Assembly (NCBI GenBank): GCA_026770585.1
Contig: MU646608.1
Coordinates: 188,536 to 205,769 of the forward strand
Direction: 5' to 3'
Length of the DNA: 17,234 nucleotides
Source of the DNA: Baffinella frigidus
Taxonomy: Eukaryota > Cryptophyceae > Cryptomonadales > Baffinellaceae
Shown here: piece after piece, positions 9,593-16,946 of the stretch
How the letters are laid out: every line of letters starts with the position of its first letter
How positions within the stretch are numbered: the first letter of the stretch is position 1
The notes under the pieces: model-generated
Told to the model about the DNA's origin: nothing
The model's input: only the letters and a program-made list of their open reading frames with translations
Databases searched by the model: none
Program-made: the position numbers and the translations under genes

Positions 9593-10277
9593 GGTTCAGG
9601 GATCAGAATTGAGGGTTTGGGGTTTAGGGTTTGGAGTTTAGGGTTGAGGGTTCACGATTTAGGTTGTTGGTGAAGGGTTCAGGGTTTAGAGTTGAAGATT
9701 TAGGGTCTAGGGTGTAGGGTTCAGGGTTTAGGGTTCAGGGTTTAGAGTTCAGAGTTTAGAGTTTAGGGATTACGATTTGGGGTCTAGGGTTTAGGGTTTG
9801 GGGATTAGGGTTTAGGGTTTAGGGTTTAGGGTGTGGGCTCGGGGTTCAGGGTTCAGGGTTGAGAGATCAGGATTGAGGGTTTGGGGTTGAGGGTTTGGGG
9901 TTTAGGGTTCAGGGTTTAGGGTTTGAGGTTTGGGGTTCAGGGTTTACGGTTTAGGGTTTAGAGTTTAGGGTTTAGGGTTTAGGGTTTGGGGTTTGGGATT
10001 TTGGGTCTAGGGTTTAGAGTTTCGGGTTTTGGGGTTTGGGTTTAGGGTTTCGGGTTCAGGGTTTAGGGTTCAGTGTTCAGTGTTCAGGGTTGAGGGTTGA
10101 GGGTTCAGGGTTTAAGGGTAAGGGTTTGGGGTGTAGGGTTCAGTGTCTTTTGGGTTTGGGGTGAGTTCACGGTTTGGTGTTGAGGGTTCAGTGTCGAGCG
10201 TTCAGTGTTTACGGTTTAAGGTTCAGGGTTCAGGGTTCAGGTTTAGGGTTTAGGGTTTAGGGTTTAGGGTTTAGGGT
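9019..10277. repeat. Degenerate interstitial telomere-like array (TTTAGGG type)
   Basis: About 1.25 kb of 7-bp units on the + strand, dominated by TTTAGGG with TTGAGGG, TTCAGGG, TTTGGGG, TTTAGAG and TATAGGG variants. A non-repeat island lies at about 9055-9150. Eight perfect TTGAGGG units run from 9539 to 9594, and five perfect TTTAGGG units (10242-10276) close the right end. All units share one orientation. The degeneracy shows an old interstitial array rather than an active telomere. Confidence 0.93.
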
Positions 10278-10292
10278 TTGTCGGTGGGGTAC

Positions 10293-10510
10293 CCAGTGGG
10301 GAGGCGGGGGGAGGAGAGGATGATGCCCGGGTTGGCGAGAGGCAATCGCAGCAGAGGAGGCCCTGCCACCTTCCGCCGCGTCGTCGCAGACGTCCTGCCC
10401 TCGCGATCGCCCACTAGAGCCGCTGCCGCCCGCCAACCACCCAGGCCGCGCGTCAGCCGACATGCACGCAGCCAGGAACGCAGGGTGCCTCACTGACTCA
10501 CTCACTGGCT
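10293..10510 (-). CDS. Candidate internal exon next to the telomere-like array
   Basis: Open frame with high GC3, beginning after a GGCCAG acceptor (about 10510; Q-P-V-S-E-S-V-R-H-P) and ending H-W at a good donor G|GTACCC (10292). Past the donor the frame runs into the array. It could splice across the array to 9015 in phase. No domain is recognised. Confidence 0.3.
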
Positions 10511-10619
10511 GGCCACTTGCTTCAATCGGGCACGGCGTGAGGGCACGCAGGACCACGCGGGAAGTTCAGGGGGAGTACCCGCCGCAGGGTGTGCGGAACC
10601 ACGCTGGGGGCTGAATGCG

Positions 10620-12499
10620 TCAATAAAATGCAGGGAGCACCGCTCGCTGGCAGGGGGGAGAAGGGGGGTGGGGGGAGGGCACCATAGCCGGGGGCGCGGG
10701 GGTCGCTGAGAGCCTGCCAAAAACGCGATGGCACGGATGAGGACCACGCGCTGTGACTAGGAGAGGGGCACCGGTACCTAGGCGCAAGGCAACCCTGCAC
10801 CTCAGGACGGGTCCGTAATGGGTGAGGCGCAGAGGAAGCAGCAGGAGCGTTGTGCGAGACAGGTCTCGGGGCGCACGGTTGCGGTTTCTGGTGAGGGGTA
10901 AGGATTGAGAGACGGGCAGGACCGGCGCAGCGATGCTGCCTGGCTCGACCACGGTCGGCACCCTCCCCGCATAGACGAAGTCACTCGCCCGGCGGCCGCG
11001 CTTCACAGCAGGCGAGCCCATCAACGACCCTGCTGCCCGCTGCGTCCGCCCCACCTCCGCCACCTCCCCATCGTCAAACATAAACAGCTCGCTCGTCCCA
11101 CCCCCCTGCCCCTCCCCCTGCCCCGCCCCCTCCCCCTCCCCTTCCTCCTCCCCCTCCCCCTCCGCGGCCCTGTGCGGCGCATCGTGACCCCCATGCACAG
11201 GCACAGGCAGCATCTCCTCGAGCCCCGGCTCATCCTCATCCGCGAGCCACTCACTAGCCCCCCGCCCCCCGTCGACGCGCGCACCATCCCAGGCGAGCGG
11301 CCCCGGGTCAGACGCGCGCACGCCCGCGGCATCGCTTCCCGTCAGACGTGAGAAGGGGGAGGCCGCGGGCGCTGGCGGAAGGTCCTCGGCGGGCCCGGGC
11401 AGGCGCAGGCGAGAGGGGAGCGTGCCCCACCGGCACGCGGCCCCCGGACCCGCCGTCGATTCTTGCCACACGCCCGTCGACGAATCACTTTCTTCCTGCA
11501 GCCACCCAACCAGTCCACTCATTTAACGAGGGCTGTGTCATGACGTGTGCGCCGCGCGTTGGTCGCGCCATAGTCGCGGAGAGCAAGCGTTGGACGGCAG
11601 GAGGGTGCCGCAAGACAAGGGGGGGTACCTGGCTGATGGAGCGTTGCACCACGAGGACTCGTCGCCAGCCTTTGACCTGCGGGGGGTGGTGGTGTCGGGG
11701 AGGCGGCGAAAACCAGCAGAGACTGCCCGGGGTGGAGGGCCATGGGCGCCACCGGAGGAGACACCGATCGTCACCCACACCAAGAAATCGCAGCGAGAGA
11801 GACGCAATATACTGCGCAAGCGTTTCTGGTCCGCGTTTTGTTTGCTGGTACGCGCACAGAATCGCACAGCGTGCAACTCGTGGGCTGGTGTGGATACCCC
11901 TTGGGTGTGCCAGCAATGGGGAGCGACCTGCTTCGTTTGCACCACACCGCGGCGCAATCTGTCAGGAGTGCTGCCCACCCGGAGACCCCTGCGGCAACAC
12001 ACGGGAGGCGTGAGCAGTCTGAGGCACGCCGTTTGATGCATGCTTGGCGAAAGTGTAGAATCCAATCGAGACAATTTCGGGGCGGGTCGTACGAAGAAGC
12101 GAAGAAGGACAACGTCGGGGGTGGCCGTTCGAAGGGCACTTTGGTGCGGATGAAATGCCCACGACCACGAACCTCCTCCTTCACATTCCCTTCTATCTTT
12201 CCAAGGTAGCTGTCCGCGATGGCCTGCCCCGATGGCGCCTCCTTCCAGTGACGATAGGGAATCTCACCAGAAACGGTGCGACGCACGCCCCGGTCTGCGT
12301 GGACTATTAGCACATCCCCCGGGATCGATGGTGAGTGAGCCAGTTCCCGGGGACTGGGAAGAACTTCGAGGAACTGGTACTGATCTGAGCTTTCAGAGAG
12401 GGCGGTTGAGGTCCATCCCGACGCCTTCCGAGAAGACGCCGTTCTAATCACGCCCCCTGCCAGCATCGGGGCGTGCCTCATCTCCGATAGGTTTGCCAT
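10620..12499 (-). CDS. Unrecognised multi-exon gene
   Basis: Three supported pieces. The first runs from an ATG at 12499 (context CCCATGG; M-A-N-L-S-E-M-R-H) through G-D-V-L-I-V-H-A-D-R-G and G-Q-A-I-A-D-S-Y-L-G-K, with a donor at GAG|GTTCGT or later. The second is a 48-bp microexon 11676-11629 (V-K-G-W-R-R-V-L-V-V-Q-R-S-I-S-Q) with acceptor CCGCAG and donor GTACCC. The third is a terminal exon 11495-10620 (acceptor CTGCAG; 291 codons; stop TGA), phase 0 with the microexon. The terminal exon has an acidic Glu/Gly repeat at about 11090-11165 and F-M-F-D-D-G-E. R-V-L-V-V-Q-R-S vaguely recalls the sugar-nucleotide-binding strand of GT61-type transferases, but nothing else supports that. It may instead be two genes. 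Confidence 0.45.
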
Positions 12500-12579
12500 G
12501 GGCAAGACCGGGCAAGACTCAAGAAGAGAACCTTCTTCCCCTTCCACCGTCTTCCCCCGACCCCCCAACAACGGATTTT

Positions 12580-13016
12580 TCTTGGGGGACAGGCAAAATC
12601 CGGTTTTGTAAAGCCCAAAGTGTGGAAACCCCTAAAGGATAACTAAATGAAACCTAAAGGACCTAAAGGACCTAAAGGATATGTTGGGCGACATTAAAAC
12701 CTAAAGGACCTAAAGGATTTTGGGAGAAATTCAAACCTAAAGGACCTAAACGGAGAGCTCTTGGGAGCTCCTGAGCTTAACGATGGGATACCACTATGGG
12801 CCTTGAGCCGATTTGCTTTATCCTGGTGTGTGTGTGAGCATGGGAACCAGCTGATACCTTCACATACCCGATGAGGATACCCTTGAGCCGGTTTCTGCCT
12901 CGATCCTCTGTCCAGGGGGGCTTCGTGTGACCCGCAAGAAAGCAGGGTCTTTCCACAGAACCAGTTCCGGTGTCCGGCTATGTTGGGAGCTCGAAGAACC
13001 TACAGGACCTAAAGGG
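12580..13016. repeat. Diverged copy of the 5'-flank repeat seen at 6743-7325
   Basis: GGGGGACAGGCAAAATCCGG (12583 onward) matches GGGACAGGCAATATCCGG at 6872. The block at about 12880-13016 (TTGAGCCGGTTTCTGC, CGATC.TCTGT, GGCTTC.TGTGA, CAGTTCC.GTGTCCG, TCGAAGAACCTA.AG.ACC) matches 7185-7325 in the same order. As at the first locus, the copy lies directly 5' of a - strand gene. Confidence 0.75.
12646..12752. repeat. CCTAAAGGA nonamer clusters
   Basis: Three clusters of the 9-bp unit CCTAAAGGA, each introduced by AAACCTAAAGG and separated by short spacers (ATGTTGGGCGACATT; TTTTGGGAGAAATTC). Single units also end the flank repeats at 6980 and 13005. The unit resembles the C-rich telomere unit but has a different period. 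Confidence 0.85.
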
Positions 13017-13092
13017 ACTGACGCGCGCGGGTGTTGACGCGCGTGGGTGCTGACGTATGTGCCGTGCGTGAGTGCTGACGGGGGTGGGTGGG
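13017..13092. repeat. Short GC-rich minisatellite
   Basis: About four imperfect units of TGACGCGCGYGGGTG(T/C), roughly 16-25 bp each, with alternating purine-pyrimidine CGCGCG/GTGCGTG tracts. Confidence 0.65.
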
Positions 13093-13540
13093 GACCTCCG
13101 AACTCGTGTGGGAACTCCGAACTTCGACATGCTAAGGACCTTTTTCGTTTTGCCCTCCTGACCTCAACTCTCCTCGTCACGAGATCCTCCTGTGGTGAAT
13201 CTCCTGATGTTGTCCCACGCAAGCGGCGTGCAACGTTGCAGGGTCATTGGCCGATGTGGACGGTTCAATGTTAATATAATCTCACCCATACATCTGGGAA
13301 ACGCGAAAAACGTGTCTATTTTGGCGTCATAAGTTGTTTTTGGAAGAAACCTAAATTTGAATTAGGGGTTACTCAAAATTGAGGACACGCACCGCCCTAG
13401 GGTCCTGCTGTATGCCTGCAGGGGTACCTTGCTCATAAGAAGCGGAGATTCTAAAAACGGTCGGTGGCACGTTCTTAAAATTCAAGAAACGCCGCCCCTC
13501 AAAAACTCTTCGTTCTTGTCACAACCGTTTCATAGGCGAG

Positions 13541-13667
13541 GTACCCCTGTATCTCTTAAGTGGCGAGTACAGTAGCCCATTACGCTCCTGCATAGGCCTA
13601 TCTAGGGGGCTACGACCTGCTACGGGTCAAATATGACCCGCTCGGCACACAAGGGATACAGGGGTTA
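13541..13667. mobile_element. Small fold-back element, copy R1
   Basis: Imperfect terminal inverted repeats (GTACCCCTGTATCTCTTAAG at 13541; its approximate complement at 13648-13667) enclose a central palindrome GGGTCAAATATGACCC (13624-13639). The same architecture recurs at 14894-14985 and 15622-15728. It is non-coding and MITE-like. Confidence 0.5.
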
Positions 13668-13783
13668 CTTGATTATAAGGTACACCATTTTGAGGACCCT
13701 GGTGTGCGGACCTTACATCATCAAGGTCTACGGAAAACGAGTGTATCCGGTTCTTAAATTGTTAAGGTCCGCAAAGAACTGGT

Positions 13784-13893
13784 GTGTGGACCTTAAATTC
13801 AGAACGTGCACGATCCAGGCACGCGCTCAACTCGGTCGGTGTGGACCTTCAATTCAGTACATGTACAATCAAGGCACGTGCTCAACTCGGTCG
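13784..13893. repeat. 55-bp tandem repeat, two units
   Basis: Units 13784-13838 and 13839-13893 both start GTGTGGACCTT and end GCTCAACTCGGTCG, with scattered substitutions. A third unit starts (GTGTG) and then diverges. Confidence 0.9.
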
Positions 13894-14264
13894 GTGTGCT
13901 GTCCTTTATTAGACCCACAGTTAATCTCCCTCTGAATCCTCGCTCCATCCCCCCCCCCCATCTTCACCACCGCTTCCCTCCTCCGTCGAGAGCTCCTCGG
14001 GGACTGGCAGATTTTTCGCTGTATCAAGGTCCTCAAAAAACGGGTGTGGGCGGTTCTTAAAATTAAGGTCCGCACTCAAAGCCCCCGGTGTGTCCGCAGA
14101 AAAAGCCCCCGGTGTCTGAGCTTAACTCACTTACGTGTTTAAAATACCTGTGTGTGTATCTGAGATCCTTCAGATAAGCGTCTTGCGAAATAGAATCTAT
14201 TGCAGTCCGGGACTAAATCAAGGGCCGGATGGATATGTCCTCAAAATCTGTTTTTCTCTGTTTG

Positions 14265-14467
14265 CATCTCATGAATCAAGGATTGAATCCTAAACCCTAA
14301 ACACCTAAACCCTACACCCGGATGGCAGGTCAATGCCGACCGATGAAGCGAAACCGTGGACCCTAGCCCTCATCACATGAATCAAGGGCAAACCCTAACA
14401 CCTAAATCCTACACCCGGGTGGCAGGTCAATGGCGACTGAGGAATCGAAACCGTGGACCCTATCCCC
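14265..14467. repeat. About 100-bp tandem repeat with embedded CCCTAAA units
   Basis: Unit 1 (14265-14370) and unit 2 (14371-14467) both contain ATGAATCAAGG, a CCCTAAACACCTAAA-type stretch, CACCCGG.TGGCAGGTCAATG and CGAAACCGTGGACCCTA in the same order. The telomere-like heptamers are part of each unit. Confidence 0.88.
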
Positions 14468-14500
14468 CGGCAGAGACGAAAGTTAGTGGCGACCCCAGAC

Positions 14501-14590
14501 CTTAAACCCTAAACCCTAAACCCTGAACCCTGAACCCTAAACCCTAAACCCTGAACCCTAAACCCTGAACCCTTAACCCTAAACCCTAAA
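14501..14590. repeat. Telomere-like array, opposite orientation (CCCTAAA on + strand)
   Basis: About twelve CCCTAAA/CCCTGAA units, less degenerate than the array at 9-10 kb. The orientation is reversed relative to the other arrays in the window. It ends in CCCTAAAGCAG, directly before an open frame. Confidence 0.93.
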
Positions 14591-14594
14591 GCAG

Positions 14595-14732
14595 GAGCTG
14601 GACGCGCAGCAGGGTCTCAACCCGTTGGGAGGCCCTGATGGGAGCGGAGCTCTTGAGTCGAACAGGAGGGGGTCGGTCTCCCGATCGTTGGCCACGAGTT
14701 CCCTGCAACGCAACACCCTCCCTCGAAGTTAA
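14595..14732 (+). CDS. Candidate terminal exon following a CCCTAAA array
   Basis: After CCCTAAAGCAG| the + strand is open for 45 codons (E-L-D-A-Q-Q-G-L-N-P..., then R-R-G-S-V-S-R-S), ending in TAA. Third positions are about three-quarters G/C in otherwise lower-GC DNA, which argues for coding. An AATAAA lies about 110 bp downstream at 14841. The array would form the 3' part of the preceding intron. The upstream exon is not identified and no family is recognised. Confidence 0.4.
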   Translation, partial: ELDAQQGLNPLGGPDGSGALESNRRGSVSRSLATSSLQRNTLPRS

Positions 14733-14840
14733 GATACCTAAATTACTTGAATCTTACATCCCTCGAAATTAAGGTAAATAAAAATTACTCGAGAAACTCG
14801 TGTAATGCACCAGCGGGACCTGCAGCGCGCGGCGAAGATG

Positions 14841-14846
14841 AATAAA
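14841..14846 (+). terminator. Possible poly(A) signal AATAAA
   Basis: Canonical AATAAA downstream of the candidate + strand exon at 14595-14732. It is only meaningful if that exon is real. Confidence 0.35.
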
Positions 14847-14856
14847 TGTTCTAGGC

Positions 14857-14946
14857 AGGTCGTAGGGCCCTACTGTAGGGCGCATGCCGACCTATGCCTT
14901 AGGTGGCCAGTAGGCTCACACGCCCTGCAGTAGGGCCCTAGGACCT
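14857..14946. repeat. 26-bp near-perfect inverted repeat
   Basis: Left arm 14857-14882 and right arm 14921-14946 are complementary at 24 of 26 positions around a GTAGGGCCCTAC core. The right arm overlaps fold-back element R2. Confidence 0.85.
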
Positions 14947-14985
14947 CTTTGGTGTCAATTTTGACCCCATGGCCACTTAAGGGAT
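14894..14985. mobile_element. Small fold-back element, copy R2
   Basis: Terminal inverted repeats ATGCCTTAGGTGGCCA (14894-14909) and TGGCCACTTAAGGGAT (14970-14985) match at 14 of 16 positions. The interior shares CCAGTAGGCTCACACGCCCT, GGGCCCTAGGACCT and GGTGTCAATTTTGACCCC with R3. Confidence 0.6.
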
Positions 14986-15176
14986 GCGTGTTCCGGATTC
15001 ACTGCCCCAGTTCACGTGCCTAGAAATGTACCCCTTCCGGGTTATCTAGCACTGCCAATCAACTGGGGTGTACACCTAGCCAGATTACAACTGGTGGTGC
15101 ATGCCGTGCGTTTAAAAGCATCTGTCAAGCTTTAAGCTTCAATGTTGAATTCGTGTATGTACTTAACAGAGAACCA

Positions 15177-15209
15177 GTGAGTGGGGCACGCGTTGCGTGC
15201 CCCACTCAC
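15177..15209. repeat. Perfect 15-bp hairpin
   Basis: GTGAGTGGGGCACGC (15177-15191) and its exact complement (15195-15209) with a 3-nt loop GTT. No gene is recognised around it (14733-15900). Confidence 0.93.
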
Positions 15210-15460
15210 CCCCCCCTCGAACCTCTCCCTCACCGCTACATGTGTAGCTGCATCTACACACACAGGGGTATCTGGGTTACAAGAACCCATAACTTAAGAA
15301 CCCGCACCAGATATGGAGCCTGCGAGGTCTTAATTTAGTACCATCGGGTTGCCTAAAATTCGCAATTAGTCACACAGGGCCGGATGTCTAGTTACGTATG
15401 TATATATGGCGAGAGTCTTGCCGCAGCACCCTCTCACCCACTAACCCCTCCCGAAACCCT

Positions 15461-15570
15461 GCCTGCTGCCCCCCCCCTGGAACGCTGGCATCAGGCTAGC
15501 CGCTACCCCCCCCGTAGCGGTGCCAGTCGTGCCTGCTGCCCCCCCGGGCGCTGCCCGCAGGCTAACCGCC
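15461..15570. repeat. 70-bp-period repeat with C-homopolymers
   Basis: GCCTGCTGCC followed by a run of C and then CAGGCTARCCGC occurs at 15461 and 15531. Unit 1 contains the small palindrome CCGCTAC...GTAGCGG (15500-15520). Confidence 0.65.
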
Positions 15571-15621
15571 GCGCGTTACTCTTCTGCTGTTTCCCGCCGC
15601 CAGGAGGAGGCTAGGTACCGT

Positions 15622-15728
15622 GTTATCTCTTAAGTCGCCAGTAGGCTCACACGCCCTACCGTTGGGCCCTAGGACCTGCCTGGGACCTCTTCGGGGTCAA
15701 TTTTGACCCCATGGGCACTTACGGGCAT
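15622..15728. mobile_element. Small fold-back element, copy R3
   Basis: Same order of boxes as R2: CTCTTAAGTCGCCAGTAGG, CTCACACGCCCT, GGGCCCTAGGACCT, GGGGTCAATTTTGACCCC, then GGGCACTTACGGGCAT as the imperfect terminal complement. Confidence 0.6.
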
Positions 15729-15881
15729 AGGTGTGCCAGCTCAATCGAAGTCCACCGCCTCTAGGGTGGTCCTATGCTCCTAGGACTAGCCCTACCGTAG
15801 GATCAATCGAAGTCGCGACAGCGACCTCTGTGCAGGTCCTAGAGCCCTACGGCAGGGCGTATGAGCCTACTGGCCCTTAAG
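15629..15881. repeat. About 48-bp imperfect inverted repeat around R3
   Basis: 15629-15676 (CTTAAGTCGCCAGTAGG...CCCTAGGACCTG) reappears as its reverse complement at 15833-15881 (CAGGTCCTAGAGCC...CTACTGGCCCTTAAG) with about six differences. About 155 bp lie between, including direct repeats of TCAATCGAAGTC. The right arm ends 20 bp before the stop codon of the next gene. Confidence 0.75.
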
Positions 15882-15900
15882 GACTATGGAGTGTGGCAGT

Positions 15901-16946
15901 TCAGTCGAAGTCGTCGGCGTTGCCCTCAACAAAGTGACTGCGGAGGAGCTCTAGCTCGTTGCGCGAGAGCACGTGCGACGGCAGCATCTGCACCAGCTCG
16001 CGCGCCTGCGTTTCGGGTTCAGCGTTTTAGATTTCAGCATTTGAATTTTGGAATTATGGTTGAGGGTTGAGGTTTGAAGGTTTAGGGTTTATGGTCAGGG
16101 TTTAGGATTTGGGGTGTAGGGTGTAGGTTGCAGGGTGCAGGGTTGAGCGTTGAGCGTTGATGGTTTAGGGTTTAGGGTTTATGGTTAGAGTTAGGGTTTA
16201 GGATTTGGGGAAGAGGGTGTAGGGTGCAGGGTTGAGGGTTTAGGGTTTAGGGTTTCGCGCCTTGTCCGTGTGCTCGTAGGAGCCCGCCATGGTGCGCGTG
16301 AAGAGCATGAAGTAGAACCCGATGGTCAGCAGTCCGACGTACACCTGAGAGAGAGAGGGAGAGAGAGAGAGAGAGAGAGTGAGTGTGGCTGTGCGTCTCT
16401 ATGTCTCTGTCTCTGTCTCGCTCTCGCTCTCGCTATCTCTCTCGCCCCGATCGTCAGCAGCCCCAAGAACACCTTCGCAAGGAGTGTTTCGGGTTGAGGA
16501 TTCAGGTACAGAGCGTAGGGTTTAGGGGCAAGGTTTCGGGTGCTGAGCGTTGGTTTAGGGTTAAGGTTTCAGGTGCAGAGCGTAGGGTTTTGGGTTAAGG
16601 TTTAGGGTTTAGGGTTTGGGGTTTGGGGGGGTGGGGTTTAGGTTTCACGGTGTACAGTGTAATGCATTATGTGCGAAGGTTTCGGGTTTAGAGCTTTCGG
16701 GTTTTGTTTGTTGGGTGTCTTTATAGTTTTCGGGTGTAGGGTTTCACCCCGAAGAGGAGACGCATCTCAAAATGCACCAAATCGAGCGTTTCGTGTGTAG
16801 GGTGTGTGTCGAGCTTTCGGGTTTCGGGTCTGCGGTGTGTTTGGAGTTTTCGGGTGTAGGGTTTAGGGTTAAGGATTGACCCCGAAGAGGAGACGCATCT
16901 CAAAGTGCACCAACTCGAGCAGCTTGTCCATCTCGTGCTTCACCAC
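15901..16946 (-). CDS. Membrane protein, C-terminal exons (5' end beyond recognised sequence)
   Basis: Three in-frame, phase-0 exons: A 16946-16881 (V-V-K-H-E-M-D-K-L-L-E-L-V-H-F-E-M-R), B 16344-16261 (V-Y-V-G-L-L-T-I-G-F-Y-F-M-L-F, then T-M-A-G-S-Y-E-H-T-D-K) and C 16005-15901 (A-R-E-L-V-Q-M-L-P-S-H-V-L, ending N-A-D-D-F-D and TGA). Exon A has a good acceptor (pyrimidine tract, then CAAG) and donor GGG|GTCAAT. Exon B has acceptor CTCTCTCAG, and its donor appears to be AAG|GC. Exon C has acceptor CGCAG. The spliced reading ...F-G-V-Y-V-G... and ...D-K-A-R-E-L-V-Q... is smooth, with one clear transmembrane helix in B. A-R-x-L-x-x-M-L-P-x-x-V-L recalls a segment of large PAS/transmembrane 'tiny macrocysts'-like algal proteins, but I cannot assign it firmly. 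Both introns are mostly telomere-like repeat. Confidence 0.65.
16015..16258. repeat. Telomere-like repeat filling an intron
   Basis: Degenerate TTTAGGG/TTGAGGG/GTGTAGGG units on the + strand fill nearly the whole 255-bp interval between exons B and C. The non-repeat edges are only the splice sites. The pentamer GCGCG occurs at both ends of the interval. Confidence 0.85.
16345..16443. repeat. GA-then-CT microsatellite
   Basis: (GA)n from 16345 to about 16382 is followed by CTCTGTCTCTGTCTCGCTCTCGCTCTCG to about 16443 on the same strand. The halves can pair. It lies in the intron directly upstream of the exon B acceptor, where the - strand (TC)n serves as the polypyrimidine tract. Confidence 0.85.
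16446..16474 (-). pseudogene. Decayed copy of the start of exon B
   Basis: 29 bp identical at 24 positions to 16318-16346, covering the acceptor AG and the codons for V-Y-V-G-L-L-T-I-G (here V-F-L-G-L-L-T-I-G). The rest of exon B is absent. Confidence 0.6.
16489..16875. repeat. Telomere-like repeats in the intron between exons A and B
   Basis: Degenerate units, often TTTCGGGT or GTGTAGGG besides TTTAGGG, interrupted by the exon A copy at 16746-16787. GAGCTTTCGGGTTT-type stretches recur at 16690 and 16810, suggesting duplication of a larger unit. Confidence 0.8.
16746..16787 (-). pseudogene. Partial copy of the 3' half of exon A
   Basis: 42 bp identical to 16879-16920 except at 2 positions. 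It covers the end of exon A with its donor (GGG|GTGAAA here), then runs into telomere-like repeat just as the main copy does. The 5' half of the exon is missing. Confidence 0.75.

Larger units (their letters stand above)
13450..14077. repeat. Dispersed 'GGTTCTTAAA' module, three copies
   Basis: Copies at about 13453-13485 (AAAAACGGTC...GTTCTTAAAATTCAAG), 13712-13772 and 14023-14077. The last two share ATCAAGGTC, AAAACG.GTGT, CGGTTCTTAAA and AAGGTCCGCA in order. The module alternates with the 55-bp repeat. No gene is seen in this stretch. Confidence 0.7.

Noticed and set aside
9019-10277. True chromosome end
   Set aside because: The repeat is highly degenerate, is flanked by unique sequence on both sides, and other arrays lie in both orientations. 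It is interstitial.
11021-11351. + and - strand frames rich in Pro/Leu or Arg/Gly opposite the acidic exon
   Set aside because: These are shadows of the low-complexity GAG/GGG tract (11100-11165). The - strand frame in phase with the microexon is preferred.
12646-14590. CRISPR-like array of regularly spaced short repeats
   Set aside because: Spacers are neither regular nor unique, the repeats are variable, and the window is clearly eukaryotic.
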